Positions 17,246 to 26,943 of a stretch of DNA of 64,000 nt are shown one piece after another. The notes below the pieces were generated by a model. That model was not told the origin of the DNA. It ran no database searches and saw nothing but the letters and a program-made list of their open reading frames with translations. Position numbers and translations under genes: made by a program. The DNA is from an uncultured Lachnospiraceae bacterium (GTDB taxonomy: Bacteria > Bacillota > Clostridia > Lachnospirales > Lachnospiraceae), in contig CAJTPO010000001.1 of assembly GCA_910578115.1 (NCBI GenBank), positions 161,235 to 225,234 of the forward strand. The letters are read 5' to 3'. Position 1 is the stretch's first letter, and the number at the start of each line of letters is the position of its first letter.

Positions 17246-18613
17246 GTGGAACAGCAGAACAGTTATGGCATGAAAAAGAAAATATTGTTTGTATCTCTCG
17301 GGTGTGATAAGAATCTGGTGGATTCCGAGATGATGCTGGGACTGCTGGCAAAGACTGGCTGTGAATTTACCGGCGACGAGCGGGAAGCAGACGTTGTGGT
17401 GATCAATACCTGCTGTTTTATCAATGATGCCAAGGAAGAGAGCATTAATACCATTCTGGAGATGGCGGAGTTGAGGAAGACAGGAGCCATCGAAGGCCTG
17501 ATCGTAGCCGGATGTCTTGCGCAGCGGTACAGAGAGGAGATCCAGACGGAGATTCCGGAGGTGGATGCCATTCTGGGAACGATGGCCATCGATGAGATCG
17601 TGAAAACTCTGGAGGAGGTTTGCAGAGGTGTAAAAAGCAGCCATTATAAAAGTCTGGATGAAAAGCCGCTGACAGGTGTGGAGCGTGTGGTTACAACGGG
17701 CGGCCATTATGCTTATCTGAAAATTGCAGAAGGGTGCGACAAGCACTGTACCTACTGCATCATTCCCAGGGTGCGGGGGAATTATCGCAGTGTGCCGATG
17801 GAGAGTCTGGTGCAGGAAGCAGAACGGCTGGCGGAGCAGGGAGTCAGGGAATTGATTCTTGTGGCCCAGGAGACGACGTTGTATGGAGTTGATTTATATG
17901 GGCGCAAGGCGTTGCCGGAACTGCTGCACAGATTATGTGAGATCAGCGGGTTGTACTGGATACGGCTCCTGTACTGCTATCCGGAGGAGATTGACGGGGA
18001 ACTGATCGAGACGATCCGGCAGGAGCAAAAGATCTGCCACTATCTGGATCTGCCCATTCAGCATGCTTCCGATACGATTCTGCGCAGAATGGGGCGCAGG
18101 ACGAACAGGGAACAGTTGGAGTGTATGATTGACAGACTGCGGCGGGAGATTCCGGATATCTGTCTGAGAACCACACTGATTACCGGTTTTCCGGGTGAGA
18201 CGCAGGAGGACCACGAGCAGCTGCTTGATTTTGTTGACCGTATGGAATTTGACCGTCTGGGGGTTTTTCCTTATTCTCAGGAGGAAGATACGCCGGCGGC
18301 GCTGATGGAAGACCAGATCGAAGAGGAAGTCAAACAGGAACGATTTGCGGAATTGATGGAACTGCAGCAGGAGATTGCTTTTGCGGCAGCGGAAGGCATG
18401 GCAGGCAGAGTGGTTACGGCTGTGATTGAGGGTAAAGTCGCCGATGAGAATGCGTATGTAGCGCGAACCTATAAAGATGCGCCCGGTGTGGATGGACTGT
18501 TGTTCGTGAGTACGGGACGGGAGCTGATGACCGGCGATTTTGTCAGAGTGAGAGTCAATGGTGTCTATGAATATGATCTGATGGGAGTGTTAGAAGATGA
18601 ATTTACCGAATAA
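17246..18613 (+). CDS. rimO: Ribosomal protein S12 methylthiotransferase
   Basis: RimO is a radical-SAM enzyme that methylthiolates an aspartate of ribosomal protein S12. The radical-SAM cluster motif CDKHCTYC is present, as are the N-terminal second-cluster cysteines (SLGCDKN, NTCC, AGCLAQ) and a C-terminal TRAM domain. With the GTG at 17246 it is 455 residues; an ATG at 17270 is the alternative and matches the family start better, but neither has a strong ribosome binding site. It follows rpoZ by three bases. Confidence 0.94.
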   Translation: MEQQNSYGMKKKILFVSLGCDKNLVDSEMMLGLLAKTGCEFTGDEREADVVVINTCCFINDAKEESINTILEMAELRKTGAIEGLIVAGCLAQRYREEIQTEIPEVDAILGTMAIDEIVKTLEEVCRGVKSSHYKSLDEKPLTGVERVVTTGGHYAYLKIAEGCDKHCTYCIIPRVRGNYRSVPMESLVQEAERLAEQGVRELILVAQETTLYGVDLYGRKALPELLHRLCEISGLYWIRLLYCYPEEIDGELIETIRQEQKICHYLDLPIQHASDTILRRMGRRTNREQLECMIDRLRREIPDICLRTTLITGFPGETQEDHEQLLDFVDRMEFDRLGVFPYSQEEDTPAALMEDQIEEEVKQERFAELMELQQEIAFAAAEGMAGRVVTAVIEGKVADENAYVARTYKDAPGVDGLLFVSTGRELMTGDFVRVRVNGVYEYDLMGVLEDEFTE

Positions 18614-19130
18614 ATTGACAATGTTTCGTGTGATTTTGATTCCTTTTTTCGTGGTGTTTCTTTTGGTTGAGATAACGGCTGTCGATAAATGGATAGCGCT
18701 GGCTATTTTTATTATTGCCAGTCTGACGGATTTTTTGGACGGCCAGATTGCCCGTAAGTACAATCTGGTAACGAATTTCGGCAAGTTTATGGATCCGCTG
18801 GCGGATAAACTGTTGGTTTGTTCCGCCTTGATCTGTCTTGTAGCGCTTGAAAGGATTCCGGCCTGGATGGTTATTGTCATCATTGCCAGAGAATTTATTA
18901 TCAGTGGTTTCCGGCTGGTGGCATCGGATAACGGCGTCGTGATCGCAGCAAGTTACTGGGGAAAGTTCAAGACTACTTTCCAGATAATCATGATCTGTCT
19001 GATGATCGCGGATCTGGAGGCACTGCAGATTCCCACGATGATCGTGACCTGGGTGGCTGTGATTCTCACGGTAGTATCGCTGGTGGACTATCTGGTAAAG
19101 AATAAGGATGTTATGAAGGATACGAAGTAA
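18597..19130 (+). CDS. pgsA: CDP-diacylglycerol-glycerol-3-phosphate 3-phosphatidyltransferase
   Basis: PgsA makes phosphatidylglycerophosphate, the precursor of phosphatidylglycerol. The 177-residue membrane protein has the CDP-alcohol phosphotransferase signature DG-x2-AR-x8-G-x3-D-x3-D (read from DGQIAR to DPLADK). It overlaps the rimO 3' end by 17 bases. Confidence 0.95.
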   Translation: MNLPNKLTMFRVILIPFFVVFLLVEITAVDKWIALAIFIIASLTDFLDGQIARKYNLVTNFGKFMDPLADKLLVCSALICLVALERIPAWMVIVIIAREFIISGFRLVASDNGVVIAASYWGKFKTTFQIIMICLMIADLEALQIPTMIVTWVAVILTVVSLVDYLVKNKDVMKDTK

Positions 19131-19219
19131 GACGTCTGAAGTATACTTTTGTGAAGCAGTCGGGAGGTTGTTTGTCTGGCATCATTGTAAATGTGGAGAG
19201 AACATAGAAGGATAAGAAT

Positions 19220-20491
19220 ATGATCGTAGAACTGATTTCAGTGGGAACAGAGATTTTATTGGGGAATATTGTGAATACCAACGCGGCCTTTCTGTCTGAG
19301 AAATGTGCAGGACTAGGTCTTTCCTGTTATTATCAGGATGTGGTGGGAGACAATGAGGACAGGCTGTATGAGACGATAAAAACAGCGCTTGGCAGAGCCG
19401 ATATCCTGCTTTTGTCGGGCGGGCTTGGGCCGACACAGGATGATCTGACGAAGGAAGTGGCAGCCAGGGCAATGGGCAGGAGCCTGTATCTCCATGAGGA
19501 GAGTAAGGCGGCCATTCAGAGCTTTTTTGATAAGAGAGGTCTGGAGATTACGGATAATAACTGGAAGCAGGCCATGGTGCCGGAGGGCTGTATTGTAGTG
19601 GCTAATCCCAATGGTACTGCGCCGGGCATCATCATGGCAGAGAACGGTAAGCATGTGATTTTGATGCCGGGACCGCCGAATGAGATGATTCCCATGTTTG
19701 AGACATCAATCATGCCTTATTTAAGCAGTCTGCAGTCCTGTGTGATCTATTCACAGACCGTGAAGATCTGCGGTGTGGGAGAGAGCAGGGCGGAGACCAT
19801 GGTGGCGGATCTGATCAGGGAGCAGACCAATCCGACGCTGGCTACCTATGCCAAGACCGGTGAAGTGCACCTGCGTGTGACGGCCAGAGCCGAGGATGAG
19901 AAAGCGGCCAGAAAGCTGGTGAAACCGATGGTCAAGGAGTTAAAGGGAAGGTTCGGCAATCATGTCTATACAACGGAAGACGACGTGACGCTGGAGAAGG
20001 CGGTGGTGGATCTTCTGCTGGCCAACGGGCTGACGGTGAGCACGGTGGAATCCTGTACGGGAGGACTGGTGGCGGCCAGGCTGATTAATGTACCTGGGGT
20101 GTCTGAAGTCTTTAAGTCGGGATATATCACTTATTCGAATAAGGCAAAGCGCAGGCTGCTGGGTATTAAGAAGAATACACTTACGAAACATGGAGCAGTC
20201 AGTGAAGAGGTTGCCAGAGATATGGCGAAAGGCGCTGCGATGGTGTCCAAAGCGGATGTTGTGGTCAGCATTACAGGGATTGCCGGGCCGGATGGCGGTA
20301 CGGAGGAGAAGCCTGTCGGATTAGTGTATATCGGTTGTTATGTATGTGGGCGGTATACGGTCAAAAAGTGTCTTTTCAGCGGCGACCGTGCCAAGATCAG
20401 GGAGAACACGGTTTCTGCTGCCTTATCTCTGATGCGGGAATGTATTTTAAAGTATTACAGTGAAGTGACATTTGGCGGCAAAGATAAATAA
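19220..20491 (+). CDS. cinA: CinA-family competence/damage-inducible protein
   Basis: The 423-residue protein has an N-terminal molybdopterin-binding-like domain (SVGTEILLGNIVNTN; GGLGPTQDD) and a C-terminal CinA amidase domain (STVESCTGGLVAARLINVPG; SITGIAGPDGGT). Family members act on NMN or ADP-ribose. In many Firmicutes cinA directly precedes recA; here recA is 38 kb away, so the pair has been split. Confidence 0.93.
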   Translation: MIVELISVGTEILLGNIVNTNAAFLSEKCAGLGLSCYYQDVVGDNEDRLYETIKTALGRADILLLSGGLGPTQDDLTKEVAARAMGRSLYLHEESKAAIQSFFDKRGLEITDNNWKQAMVPEGCIVVANPNGTAPGIIMAENGKHVILMPGPPNEMIPMFETSIMPYLSSLQSCVIYSQTVKICGVGESRAETMVADLIREQTNPTLATYAKTGEVHLRVTARAEDEKAARKLVKPMVKELKGRFGNHVYTTEDDVTLEKAVVDLLLANGLTVSTVESCTGGLVAARLINVPGVSEVFKSGYITYSNKAKRRLLGIKKNTLTKHGAVSEEVARDMAKGAAMVSKADVVVSITGIAGPDGGTEEKPVGLVYIGCYVCGRYTVKKCLFSGDRAKIRENTVSAALSLMRECILKYYSEVTFGGKDK

Positions 20492-20528
20492 AGTAACGTG
20501 TGTATTGGAAAGGCGGAGGGAAGAATGA

Positions 20529-21833
20529 ATGGGCCGACCGGAAGAGTTTGATGATTATAACAAAAGCAGGGGAGAATCGGATGGGAGTTCTGACCCGTAC
20601 AATGGTGGTTCTTATTACAATCCTGATGAAGGACCGGGAATGTATGGGAATAATGGGTATCAGCAGAACAACCCATACAATAACAGCTCTTACAGTAATA
20701 ATCCTTATGACAACAAGTGTTATAATGATAACCCGTACCATGGCAGTCAATATAATAATGCGTGTTATAACAATAATCCCGATCCGTATCAAAACAATCC
20801 TTATAACAATAATCAGTACAGTCCACTGGCTCCTCCGGCCAGGAAGAATAATATACCACTGATCATCGGGATTGTGACGGGTATTATTATATTATTTCTG
20901 ATTGCTGTTTTTGCGCTGACCTACAGAGTGGTATCGTTATACTTTGAAATGCGGGAGAAGTCCGACAGAAATTTTGAGGAATATGAGTTTAACGATGACA
21001 GACAGGAAAAAAGGCGTCAGAGTAGTGAAGACGGAAAAGATCCGTATGATTACGACGATTATTTCGATGATGAGTATCGTTATGATGATTATTTCAATGA
21101 TGATTATGATGATTACTTTAACGACGGCTTTTTCGATGATGATTATGGTAATGGCAAAGACAAAGGGTTTCATTATGGGGATGAGCCTGATTTTGACAAT
21201 GATCAGTATTATACGTTACATGACGATATCAAGTCGGATCTTTCTTATTCGGTAGAGTTTGAGTTTTATGAATATGATACCGATAAAGAAAATGTGGAGA
21301 TCATAGTGTCCTATCCTGTCATAAAGGGAGAGAAAGTACCGAATCTGGAACATCTGAACAGTGTGATTGCCGAGGAGAAGAATCTGTTCAAAGAGTATTA
21401 TGAAGAAGAGTATGCCGGTTATATGGATAACGAAAATGGTTATTTTTCTGCGCTTTCGTCCGGATATGTCACCTATATGGATGAAGAGAAGATGAGTATC
21501 GTATTTGCGGAATACATGTATACTGACTACTACAATGAAGCATTTCTGTACAGCATCAATATCGATATGGAGAATGGAGTCATTCTGGACAATGAGAATA
21601 TGTTGAACATTGATGATGATTTTTCTGTAGAATTTCGAAAGAAGAGCGATTTGCAGAATGGAGAGATTGTCTATCTTACGGGCATGACGGATCAGGAGAT
21701 CACGAATTATTTTAATTCCTCCAATATTATCGTATTCTATACGCCTCAGGGTATGGAGATCGGATTTAATTACGAGGAGGGGTGGGTAACGGTTACCTGT
21801 AAAGAATATGAGGCGTATCTGAAAGTTTTCTGA
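20529..21833 (+). CDS. Low-complexity membrane protein with a DUF3298-like C-terminal domain
   Basis: This 434-residue protein has three visible parts. Residues 1-105 are rich in Asn, Tyr, Pro and Ser with degenerate repeats such as NNPYNNSSY. A single transmembrane helix follows (about residues 110-135). The external part begins with a strongly acidic Asp/Tyr/Phe-rich segment (DDYFNDDYDDYF-type repeats, about 165-215) and ends in a folded domain of about 200 residues that resembles DUF3298/RsiV-type extracellular domains (SINIDMENGVILD). The start follows GGAGGG. No function can be assigned; a wall-associated or anti-sigma-like sensor role is possible. Confidence 0.75.
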   Translation: MGRPEEFDDYNKSRGESDGSSDPYNGGSYYNPDEGPGMYGNNGYQQNNPYNNSSYSNNPYDNKCYNDNPYHGSQYNNACYNNNPDPYQNNPYNNNQYSPLAPPARKNNIPLIIGIVTGIIILFLIAVFALTYRVVSLYFEMREKSDRNFEEYEFNDDRQEKRRQSSEDGKDPYDYDDYFDDEYRYDDYFNDDYDDYFNDGFFDDDYGNGKDKGFHYGDEPDFDNDQYYTLHDDIKSDLSYSVEFEFYEYDTDKENVEIIVSYPVIKGEKVPNLEHLNSVIAEEKNLFKEYYEEEYAGYMDNENGYFSALSSGYVTYMDEEKMSIVFAEYMYTDYYNEAFLYSINIDMENGVILDNENMLNIDDDFSVEFRKKSDLQNGEIVYLTGMTDQEITNYFNSSNIIVFYTPQGMEIGFNYEEGWVTVTCKEYEAYLKVF

Positions 21834-21897
21834 TGTATATACCGTAAACGACAAATAAGTCTGCTGTGGATGGTCATGCGGCCCGCCGGGCGGCAGG

Positions 21898-22257
21898 CTA
21901 CGAATGATGGGGGTATATTATAATATCCAGTATATCATCAAAAATAATTTTGGTATTTACAATTTGCAGTAACCGGCTGGTTTCGTCAATTCTGGCAACC
22001 ATGCCGGTTATTTTAAGGTATTCATCCCGATGAAAATAGATGACGGAGGCAATCTGACCTTTAACAAGGTCATGCATTTTGCGGTCCAGTTCTTCCGCCA
22101 TCTCTTCGGATAACTCTATTTTTGGTACCGTGATCTTCTCACGGGCGGCCAGGGCGTCCGGCAGGCCCTTTAAAGCCGCAAAGGGCATAAATTGTTTGGC
22201 TCTGTCTTCTATAGGCATTTTATGTTTGGGTCTACTCGCCACTTTTGTGTCCTCCAA
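21898..22257 (-). CDS. YolD-like protein, partner of the Y-family polymerase
   Basis: YolD-like proteins are small partners of UvrX/DinB-type polymerases in Firmicutes. This 119-residue protein contains the typical MPIEDRAKQFMPFAALKG start and a C-terminal beta-rich YolD core (IASVIYFHRDEYLKITGMV). It overlaps the polymerase 3' end by 26 bases, so it belongs to the same SOS-regulated transcript. Confidence 0.88.
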   Translation of the reverse strand: MEDTKVASRPKHKMPIEDRAKQFMPFAALKGLPDALAAREKITVPKIELSEEMAEELDRKMHDLVKGQIASVIYFHRDEYLKITGMVARIDETSRLLQIVNTKIIFDDILDIIIYPHHS

Positions 22258-23497
22258 TCTGATGATTTCGTTCTCTGGTAGTGGCCCCCTCTTCCAGATT
22301 CATTCCTTTCAGGATGGCGTCTTTGCCGAATCTGTTCTTGATACTGATGACGGCCTGCTGTATCTTCCGGCTGCGCTCTAACTGTGCACCGTCGATGAAG
22401 AAATGATATTGATGGTATTCCTCCGGCATCACATTATTGCAGGTGATATTGATGCGGTGGATTGGGTAATTGGGGTTGACAATCTGCCGATAAAGGTCTG
22501 TCACTGCGGGAATGAGCAGCAGGTCCGAGTTGGTCTCAGCGTCCGTGGAGACAGTGCCATGGGCAGAAGGGACGTTGAAGCGGTTGGCATAGCCTACATG
22601 AAGCGTGACGGAACAGGTGATCAGATTCTTCTCCACCAGATCCAGGCAGAGCAGATCCATCATTTCCTTGACTACAAGCAGTCCTTTTTCATAAGGATAA
22701 TCACTGCCCAGCACCTGGCCGCTGCCCAGGCAGTTGGTGTGTGACCTGTAAGATTTGATATCTGTCATGGTGACGGGTTCCCGGCCCCAGGCGTGATCGA
22801 TCAGGAGTTCTGCATCGATGCCAAAAAGCCGATAGAGGAAGTCTTCGTCGGCCTCGGCGATATCCCGCATGGTGCGGATACCGTAGGGTTCCAGCCGTCT
22901 TGCGGTACCGGAGCCGATCCGCCAGAAATCAGTAAGGGGACGGTGGTTCCACAGCTGTGTCCGGTAGCCATTCTCGTCCAGTTCCCCAATAAAATCTTCT
23001 GCGTGTTTGGCAGTGATATCCAGGGCGACTTTGGCCAGATACAGATTCGTGCCAACACCGCAGGTGGCACGTATTCCGGTGGTTCGATAGATGTCCGACA
23101 TGATCCGCAGACCAAGCTCACGGGCTGAGAGGCGGTACAGATCCAGATAGTCGGTCACATCCATGAATGCCTCGTCGATGGAGTAGACGTGGATGTCCTC
23201 TTTGGCAATATAATTCAGATAGATGCTGTAAATGTCAGCGGCGGTGTCTATATATTTCTGCATGCGGGGTGGAGCGATTGTATACTTCACATGCTTCGGA
23301 ATTTCGAAAAGGCGGCAGCGGTTCCTGATGCCAAGCGCTTTCATGGCAGGCGTGATGGCAAGACAGATGGTTTTCTCGGTTCGTTCCGGGTCGGCTACGA
23401 CCAGATTTTCAGTCATGGGATCCAGCCCTCTGGCCACACATTCTACAGAGGCATAGAAAGATTTCAAATCGATACATAGATAGGTGTTGTGTTTCAT
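22232..23497 (-). CDS. Y-family DNA polymerase (UvrX/UmuC-like translesion polymerase)
   Basis: The 421-residue protein has the Y-family catalytic palm motifs: DLKSFYASVE near the start and YSIDEAFMDVT around residue 105, each providing metal-binding acidic residues. The C-terminal little-finger region is present. Its sequence is closer to the UvrX/YqjW branch than to classical Pol IV. A LexA-type box overlaps its promoter, so expression should rise after DNA damage. It is followed by yolD with overlapping ends. Confidence 0.93.
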   Translation of the reverse strand: MKHNTYLCIDLKSFYASVECVARGLDPMTENLVVADPERTEKTICLAITPAMKALGIRNRCRLFEIPKHVKYTIAPPRMQKYIDTAADIYSIYLNYIAKEDIHVYSIDEAFMDVTDYLDLYRLSARELGLRIMSDIYRTTGIRATCGVGTNLYLAKVALDITAKHAEDFIGELDENGYRTQLWNHRPLTDFWRIGSGTARRLEPYGIRTMRDIAEADEDFLYRLFGIDAELLIDHAWGREPVTMTDIKSYRSHTNCLGSGQVLGSDYPYEKGLLVVKEMMDLLCLDLVEKNLITCSVTLHVGYANRFNVPSAHGTVSTDAETNSDLLLIPAVTDLYRQIVNPNYPIHRINITCNNVMPEEYHQYHFFIDGAQLERSRKIQQAVISIKNRFGKDAILKGMNLEEGATTRERNHQIGGHKSGE

Positions 23498-23589
23498 GAC
23501 GCTGCTCCTTGCACTGAACTGCGGAAAAGTGCCGGCGTTATTGGAATTCGCAGGGCATGACCGGCAGATGTTCCTGTACTTGTGTTAAA

Positions 23590-23618
23590 AGTATAGCACA
23601 CGAACGTATGTTTGGCAA
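23590..23618 (-). promoter_or_regulatory. Promoter of the Y-polymerase/yolD operon with an embedded SOS box
   Basis: On the minus strand TTGCCA (23618-23613) and TATACT (23595-23590) are separated by 17 bases. The spacer contains the 14-base palindromic site CGAACGTATGTTTG (plus strand 23601-23614), which matches the Firmicute LexA consensus CGAAC-N4-GTTCG except for one position. Confidence 0.8.
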
Positions 23619-23782
23619 CTGGAAAAGAGAGGAACAGTTCGTAACAGGAAGCCGAAATAATTGAGAATTTTGCGCAGATGGGTAGCAGTAAAAGTTCAGG
23701 TGTGATAGAATTTTTACATTGTGATAAGACAGAGACTCAGGCAGCGAATCAAATTATGAAGGAAAGATGGAGGCAAAGTACT

Positions 23783-24901
23783 ATGGAAAAAGCAAATGTT
23801 TATTTTACAACGTTCAAGGCGACAGCGCACGAGAATCTTCTGCAGAAGCTGCATCGCCTGATGAAAACAGCGGGTTTTGAGCAGATTGATTTTACAGACA
23901 AGTACGCCGCGATTAAGATTCATTTCGGGGAATACGGCAATCTGGCATTCCTGCGTCCCAACTATGCAAGAGTGGTAGCGGATTATGTGAAGGAGATGGG
24001 AGGCAAACCGTTCCTGACGGATTGTAATACGCTGTATGTGGGCAGCAGGAAGAATGCCCTTGACCATTTGGAGACGGCATACATAAACGGATTTTCTCCG
24101 TATCAGACAGGTTGTCATGTGATTATCGGAGACGGTTTAAAGGGGACAGATGAAGCACTGGTTCCGATTAACGGTGAGTATGTGAAAGAAGCAAAGATCG
24201 GACAGGCAGTCATGGATGCAGACGTGTTTATCTCGTTGACACATTTTAAGGGACATGAAGCAGCCGGATTTGGCGGAACGTTGAAAAATATCGGTATGGG
24301 CTGTGGTTCGAGAGCAGGTAAAATGGAACAGCACTATGAGGGAAAACCGAGCGTGGATCCTTCCGCCTGCATAGGCTGTGGAGCATGTGACAGGATATGT
24401 GCACACGCTGCACCGGTGATCGAGAACGGTAAGGCACATATTGATCATGAGAAGTGTGTTGGCTGTGGACGATGCCTGGCGGCCTGTCCGAAAGATGCGA
24501 TAACGGCAGATCTTTCGAATTCCGTGAAGGTGCTTAACTGTAAGATGGCTGAATACAGTCTGGCAGTATGTAAAGACCGTCCCTGTTTCCATGTATCACT
24601 GATCTGTGATGTATCACCGAACTGTGATTGCCATTCGGAGAATGATATCCCGATTATTCCCAATGTAGGAATGCTTGCGTCTTTCGATCCGGTGGCGCTG
24701 GATCAGGCCTGTGCGGATCTGTGTAATCAGATGACGCCGGTAGAAAGCAGTATTCTGGGAGAGAATCTGAAGAAGCATGGCAATGAAGAAGGGCATGATC
24801 ATTTCCATATGACACATCCGGATACGGAGTGGAAGAGCTGCATCGCGCATGCGGTGAAGATCGGACTGGGCACAGACCAGTATGAACTGGTTCAGATTTA
24901 A
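23783..24901 (+). CDS. DUF362-domain protein with two [4Fe-4S] clusters
   Basis: The 372-residue protein has an N-terminal DUF362 domain (about residues 1-185) with conserved IKIHFGEYGNLAFLRP and SLTHFKGHEAAGFGG segments, and an inserted dicluster ferredoxin part (CIGCGACDRIC and CVGCGRCLAACP, about 195-245). The ATG at 23783 follows GGAGG; earlier in-frame starts lack a site. DUF362 proteins are cytoplasmic iron-sulfur proteins of unknown reaction, common in anaerobes. Confidence 0.9.
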   Translation: MEKANVYFTTFKATAHENLLQKLHRLMKTAGFEQIDFTDKYAAIKIHFGEYGNLAFLRPNYARVVADYVKEMGGKPFLTDCNTLYVGSRKNALDHLETAYINGFSPYQTGCHVIIGDGLKGTDEALVPINGEYVKEAKIGQAVMDADVFISLTHFKGHEAAGFGGTLKNIGMGCGSRAGKMEQHYEGKPSVDPSACIGCGACDRICAHAAPVIENGKAHIDHEKCVGCGRCLAACPKDAITADLSNSVKVLNCKMAEYSLAVCKDRPCFHVSLICDVSPNCDCHSENDIPIIPNVGMLASFDPVALDQACADLCNQMTPVESSILGENLKKHGNEEGHDHFHMTHPDTEWKSCIAHAVKIGLGTDQYELVQI

Positions 24902-24980
24902 TCAGATTCAGACCTGAAGCGGCTTGGATTGAAAGAACATGAGGTATGTCGGAAGCAGAAGTTTCTGTTGCATATTTGTA

Positions 24981-25009
24981 GAAAACTGCAGGGTAGGCCT
25001 GCAGTTTTC
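24981..25009 (+). terminator. Terminator-like hairpin after the DUF362 gene
   Basis: Twelve-base perfect arms (GAAAACTGCAGG / CCTGCAGTTTTC) with a five-base loop; the T-run is part of the stem. It lies between the DUF362 gene and the aminopeptidase and ends only three bases before the latter's ribosome binding site, so it could also affect translation. Confidence 0.5.
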
Positions 25010-25021
25010 ATGGAGGAGACG

Positions 25022-26815
25022 ATGAAGATAGACGAGAGATTAGACCGATTACGTGAGTTGATGAAAGAGCATGACTTTGCCGCTTATATCATTCCGACCG
25101 ACGATTTTCACAGTTCGGAATATGTGGGCAGCTATTTTAAGGCGAGGGAATATATGTCGGGGTTTTCCGGATCCGCGGGCACGCTGGTAGTCCTGCAGGA
25201 TAAGGCGGCATTGTGGACGGACGGCAGATATTTTCTCCAGGCGGCGGAGCAGCTTAAGAACAGCACCATCGAGTTGATGCGTTCGGGGCAGCCGGATGTG
25301 CCTAAGATAGAAGAGTATCTGCATGACAATCTGCCGGAAAAGGCAATGATCGGATTTGACGGCCGTACGGTCACAAAACGTTTTATCGAGACCATTCAGG
25401 AAAAAGCCAACGAGAAGCAGGTCTCCTTCGACGGCAGTGAGGATCTGGTGGATCAGGTTTGGACGGATCGTCCGCCCCTGTCGAAAGAGCCGGTCTGGGA
25501 ACTGGATGTGGAATATACGGGCAAGAGCCGTGCGGAGAAGATACAGGAAGTACGGGAGAAAATGCAGGCAGAGAAAGCGGATCAGCTTCTGGTGACTGCA
25601 TTAGACGAAATAGCATGGCTTTTTAATCTGCGTGGAGGCGATGTCGCGTATACGCCGGTCTTTTTGTCTTATCTGTTGTTGACGAAAGAGCAGATTATGC
25701 TGTTTGCCCATAAGGAGATTTTTTCTGCGCAGCTGCTGGAAAAGCTGACGCGGGAAGGGGTGACGATAAAGCCCTATGAAGAGATCGAACAGGCGGTCAG
25801 CAGCATGTCTGCGGGCACGAAGGTGTGGCTGGACAGCGGGACTGTGAATTATCGGCTGACCGGGAGCGTGCCGGAGAAAGTGGAGATTCTGGATCAGGAA
25901 AGTCCGATCGTGCTTATGAAGGCGGTCAAGACGCCGGCGGAGATGGAGCATATGCGCGTCGCCCATGTGAAAGACGGCGTTGCGGTGACGAGATTTATCC
26001 ATTGGCTGAAGACGGGTGTGGGCAACGGAGGGGTTACGGAAGTGAGTGCCGCCGGGAAATTGGAGATGTTCCGGGCACAGATGGAAGGGTATCTGGAACC
26101 CAGTTTTTCCTCTATCATCGCCTATGGGCCCCACGGTGCGATCGTGCATTATGCACCGACGCAGGAATCGGATGTGGAGATGAAGGCGGAGAGCTTCTGT
26201 CTGACGGATGTGGGTGGTCATTATCAGGAAGGCACGACGGATGTCACCCGTACCATAGCGCTGGGAAAACTGACAGAGGAGGAGAAGCAGTACTATACGA
26301 CGGTACTGCGGGGAAATCTGGCATTGAGTGCAGCAAAATTCGTAGAAGGTGTCAGCGGACAGAATCTGGATGTACTGGCAAGAGGGCCATTATGGGAGAT
26401 GGGAATGGATTACAACCATGGAACCGGCCACGGGGTAGGCTTTATTCTCGGCGTGCATGAAGGTCCGCAGCGTTTCCATTGGCGCACCGCGACGGGAACG
26501 AAGAGCGTTCCGCTGGAGGAAGGCATGATCATATCCGATGAGCCGGGGCTTTACCTGGAAGGGAGATTCGGCATCCGACTGGAGAATCTGGTATTATGTC
26601 GTAGAGGAGAGAAGAATGAATACGGCCAGTTCCTGTATCTGGAACCGTTAACAATGGTGCCTTTTGACAGGGAGGCGATTCTGCCGGAACTGATGTCGAA
26701 GAAAGAGCTGGAATGGCTCAATACCTATCACCAGAGGGTGTACGAAACCTTATCACCGTATCTGGATGAGGAAGAGCAGGGATGGCTGCGTGAAATGACG
26801 GCGCAGATACAGTAG
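25022..26815 (+). CDS. Xaa-Pro aminopeptidase (M24B family, long form)
   Basis: This metallopeptidase removes the N-terminal residue from peptides with proline in second position. The 597-residue length and the order creatinase-N, second creatinase-like domain, M24 catalytic domain and C-terminal tail match the APP1-type long form. The five metal ligands are visible: two Asp (DVGGHYQEGTTDVTRT), one His (GTGHGVGF) and two Glu (ISDEPGLY and IRLENLV). The ATG at 25022 follows GGAGGAG; the longer upstream frame covers a hairpin. It acts in the cytoplasm. Confidence 0.95.
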   Translation: MKIDERLDRLRELMKEHDFAAYIIPTDDFHSSEYVGSYFKAREYMSGFSGSAGTLVVLQDKAALWTDGRYFLQAAEQLKNSTIELMRSGQPDVPKIEEYLHDNLPEKAMIGFDGRTVTKRFIETIQEKANEKQVSFDGSEDLVDQVWTDRPPLSKEPVWELDVEYTGKSRAEKIQEVREKMQAEKADQLLVTALDEIAWLFNLRGGDVAYTPVFLSYLLLTKEQIMLFAHKEIFSAQLLEKLTREGVTIKPYEEIEQAVSSMSAGTKVWLDSGTVNYRLTGSVPEKVEILDQESPIVLMKAVKTPAEMEHMRVAHVKDGVAVTRFIHWLKTGVGNGGVTEVSAAGKLEMFRAQMEGYLEPSFSSIIAYGPHGAIVHYAPTQESDVEMKAESFCLTDVGGHYQEGTTDVTRTIALGKLTEEEKQYYTTVLRGNLALSAAKFVEGVSGQNLDVLARGPLWEMGMDYNHGTGHGVGFILGVHEGPQRFHWRTATGTKSVPLEEGMIISDEPGLYLEGRFGIRLENLVLCRRGEKNEYGQFLYLEPLTMVPFDREAILPELMSKKELEWLNTYHQRVYETLSPYLDEEEQGWLREMTAQIQ

Positions 26816-26858
26816 CAGAAGCGTGAAAAAATGTTTTATCTTTTTTCATGATATTTTT

Positions 26859-26890
26859 TGTTAAAGCTGACATGAGTGTAAACTTTAACA
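26859..26890. promoter_or_regulatory. Inverted repeat upstream of the Gfo/Idh/MocA gene
   Basis: TGTTAAAG and CTTTAACA form 8-base arms 16 bases apart; within them ACATGAGTGT and a following ACACATGT give a second dyad. This could be an operator for the downstream gene. The AT-rich hairpin just before it (TGAAAAA...TTTTTTCA, about 26824-26849) may terminate the aminopeptidase transcript. Confidence 0.35.
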
Positions 26891-26943
26891 CATGTATGGT
26901 ATGGAGCGAATCTGGATAAAAGCAGAGTAGAAACAGGGAAAAT

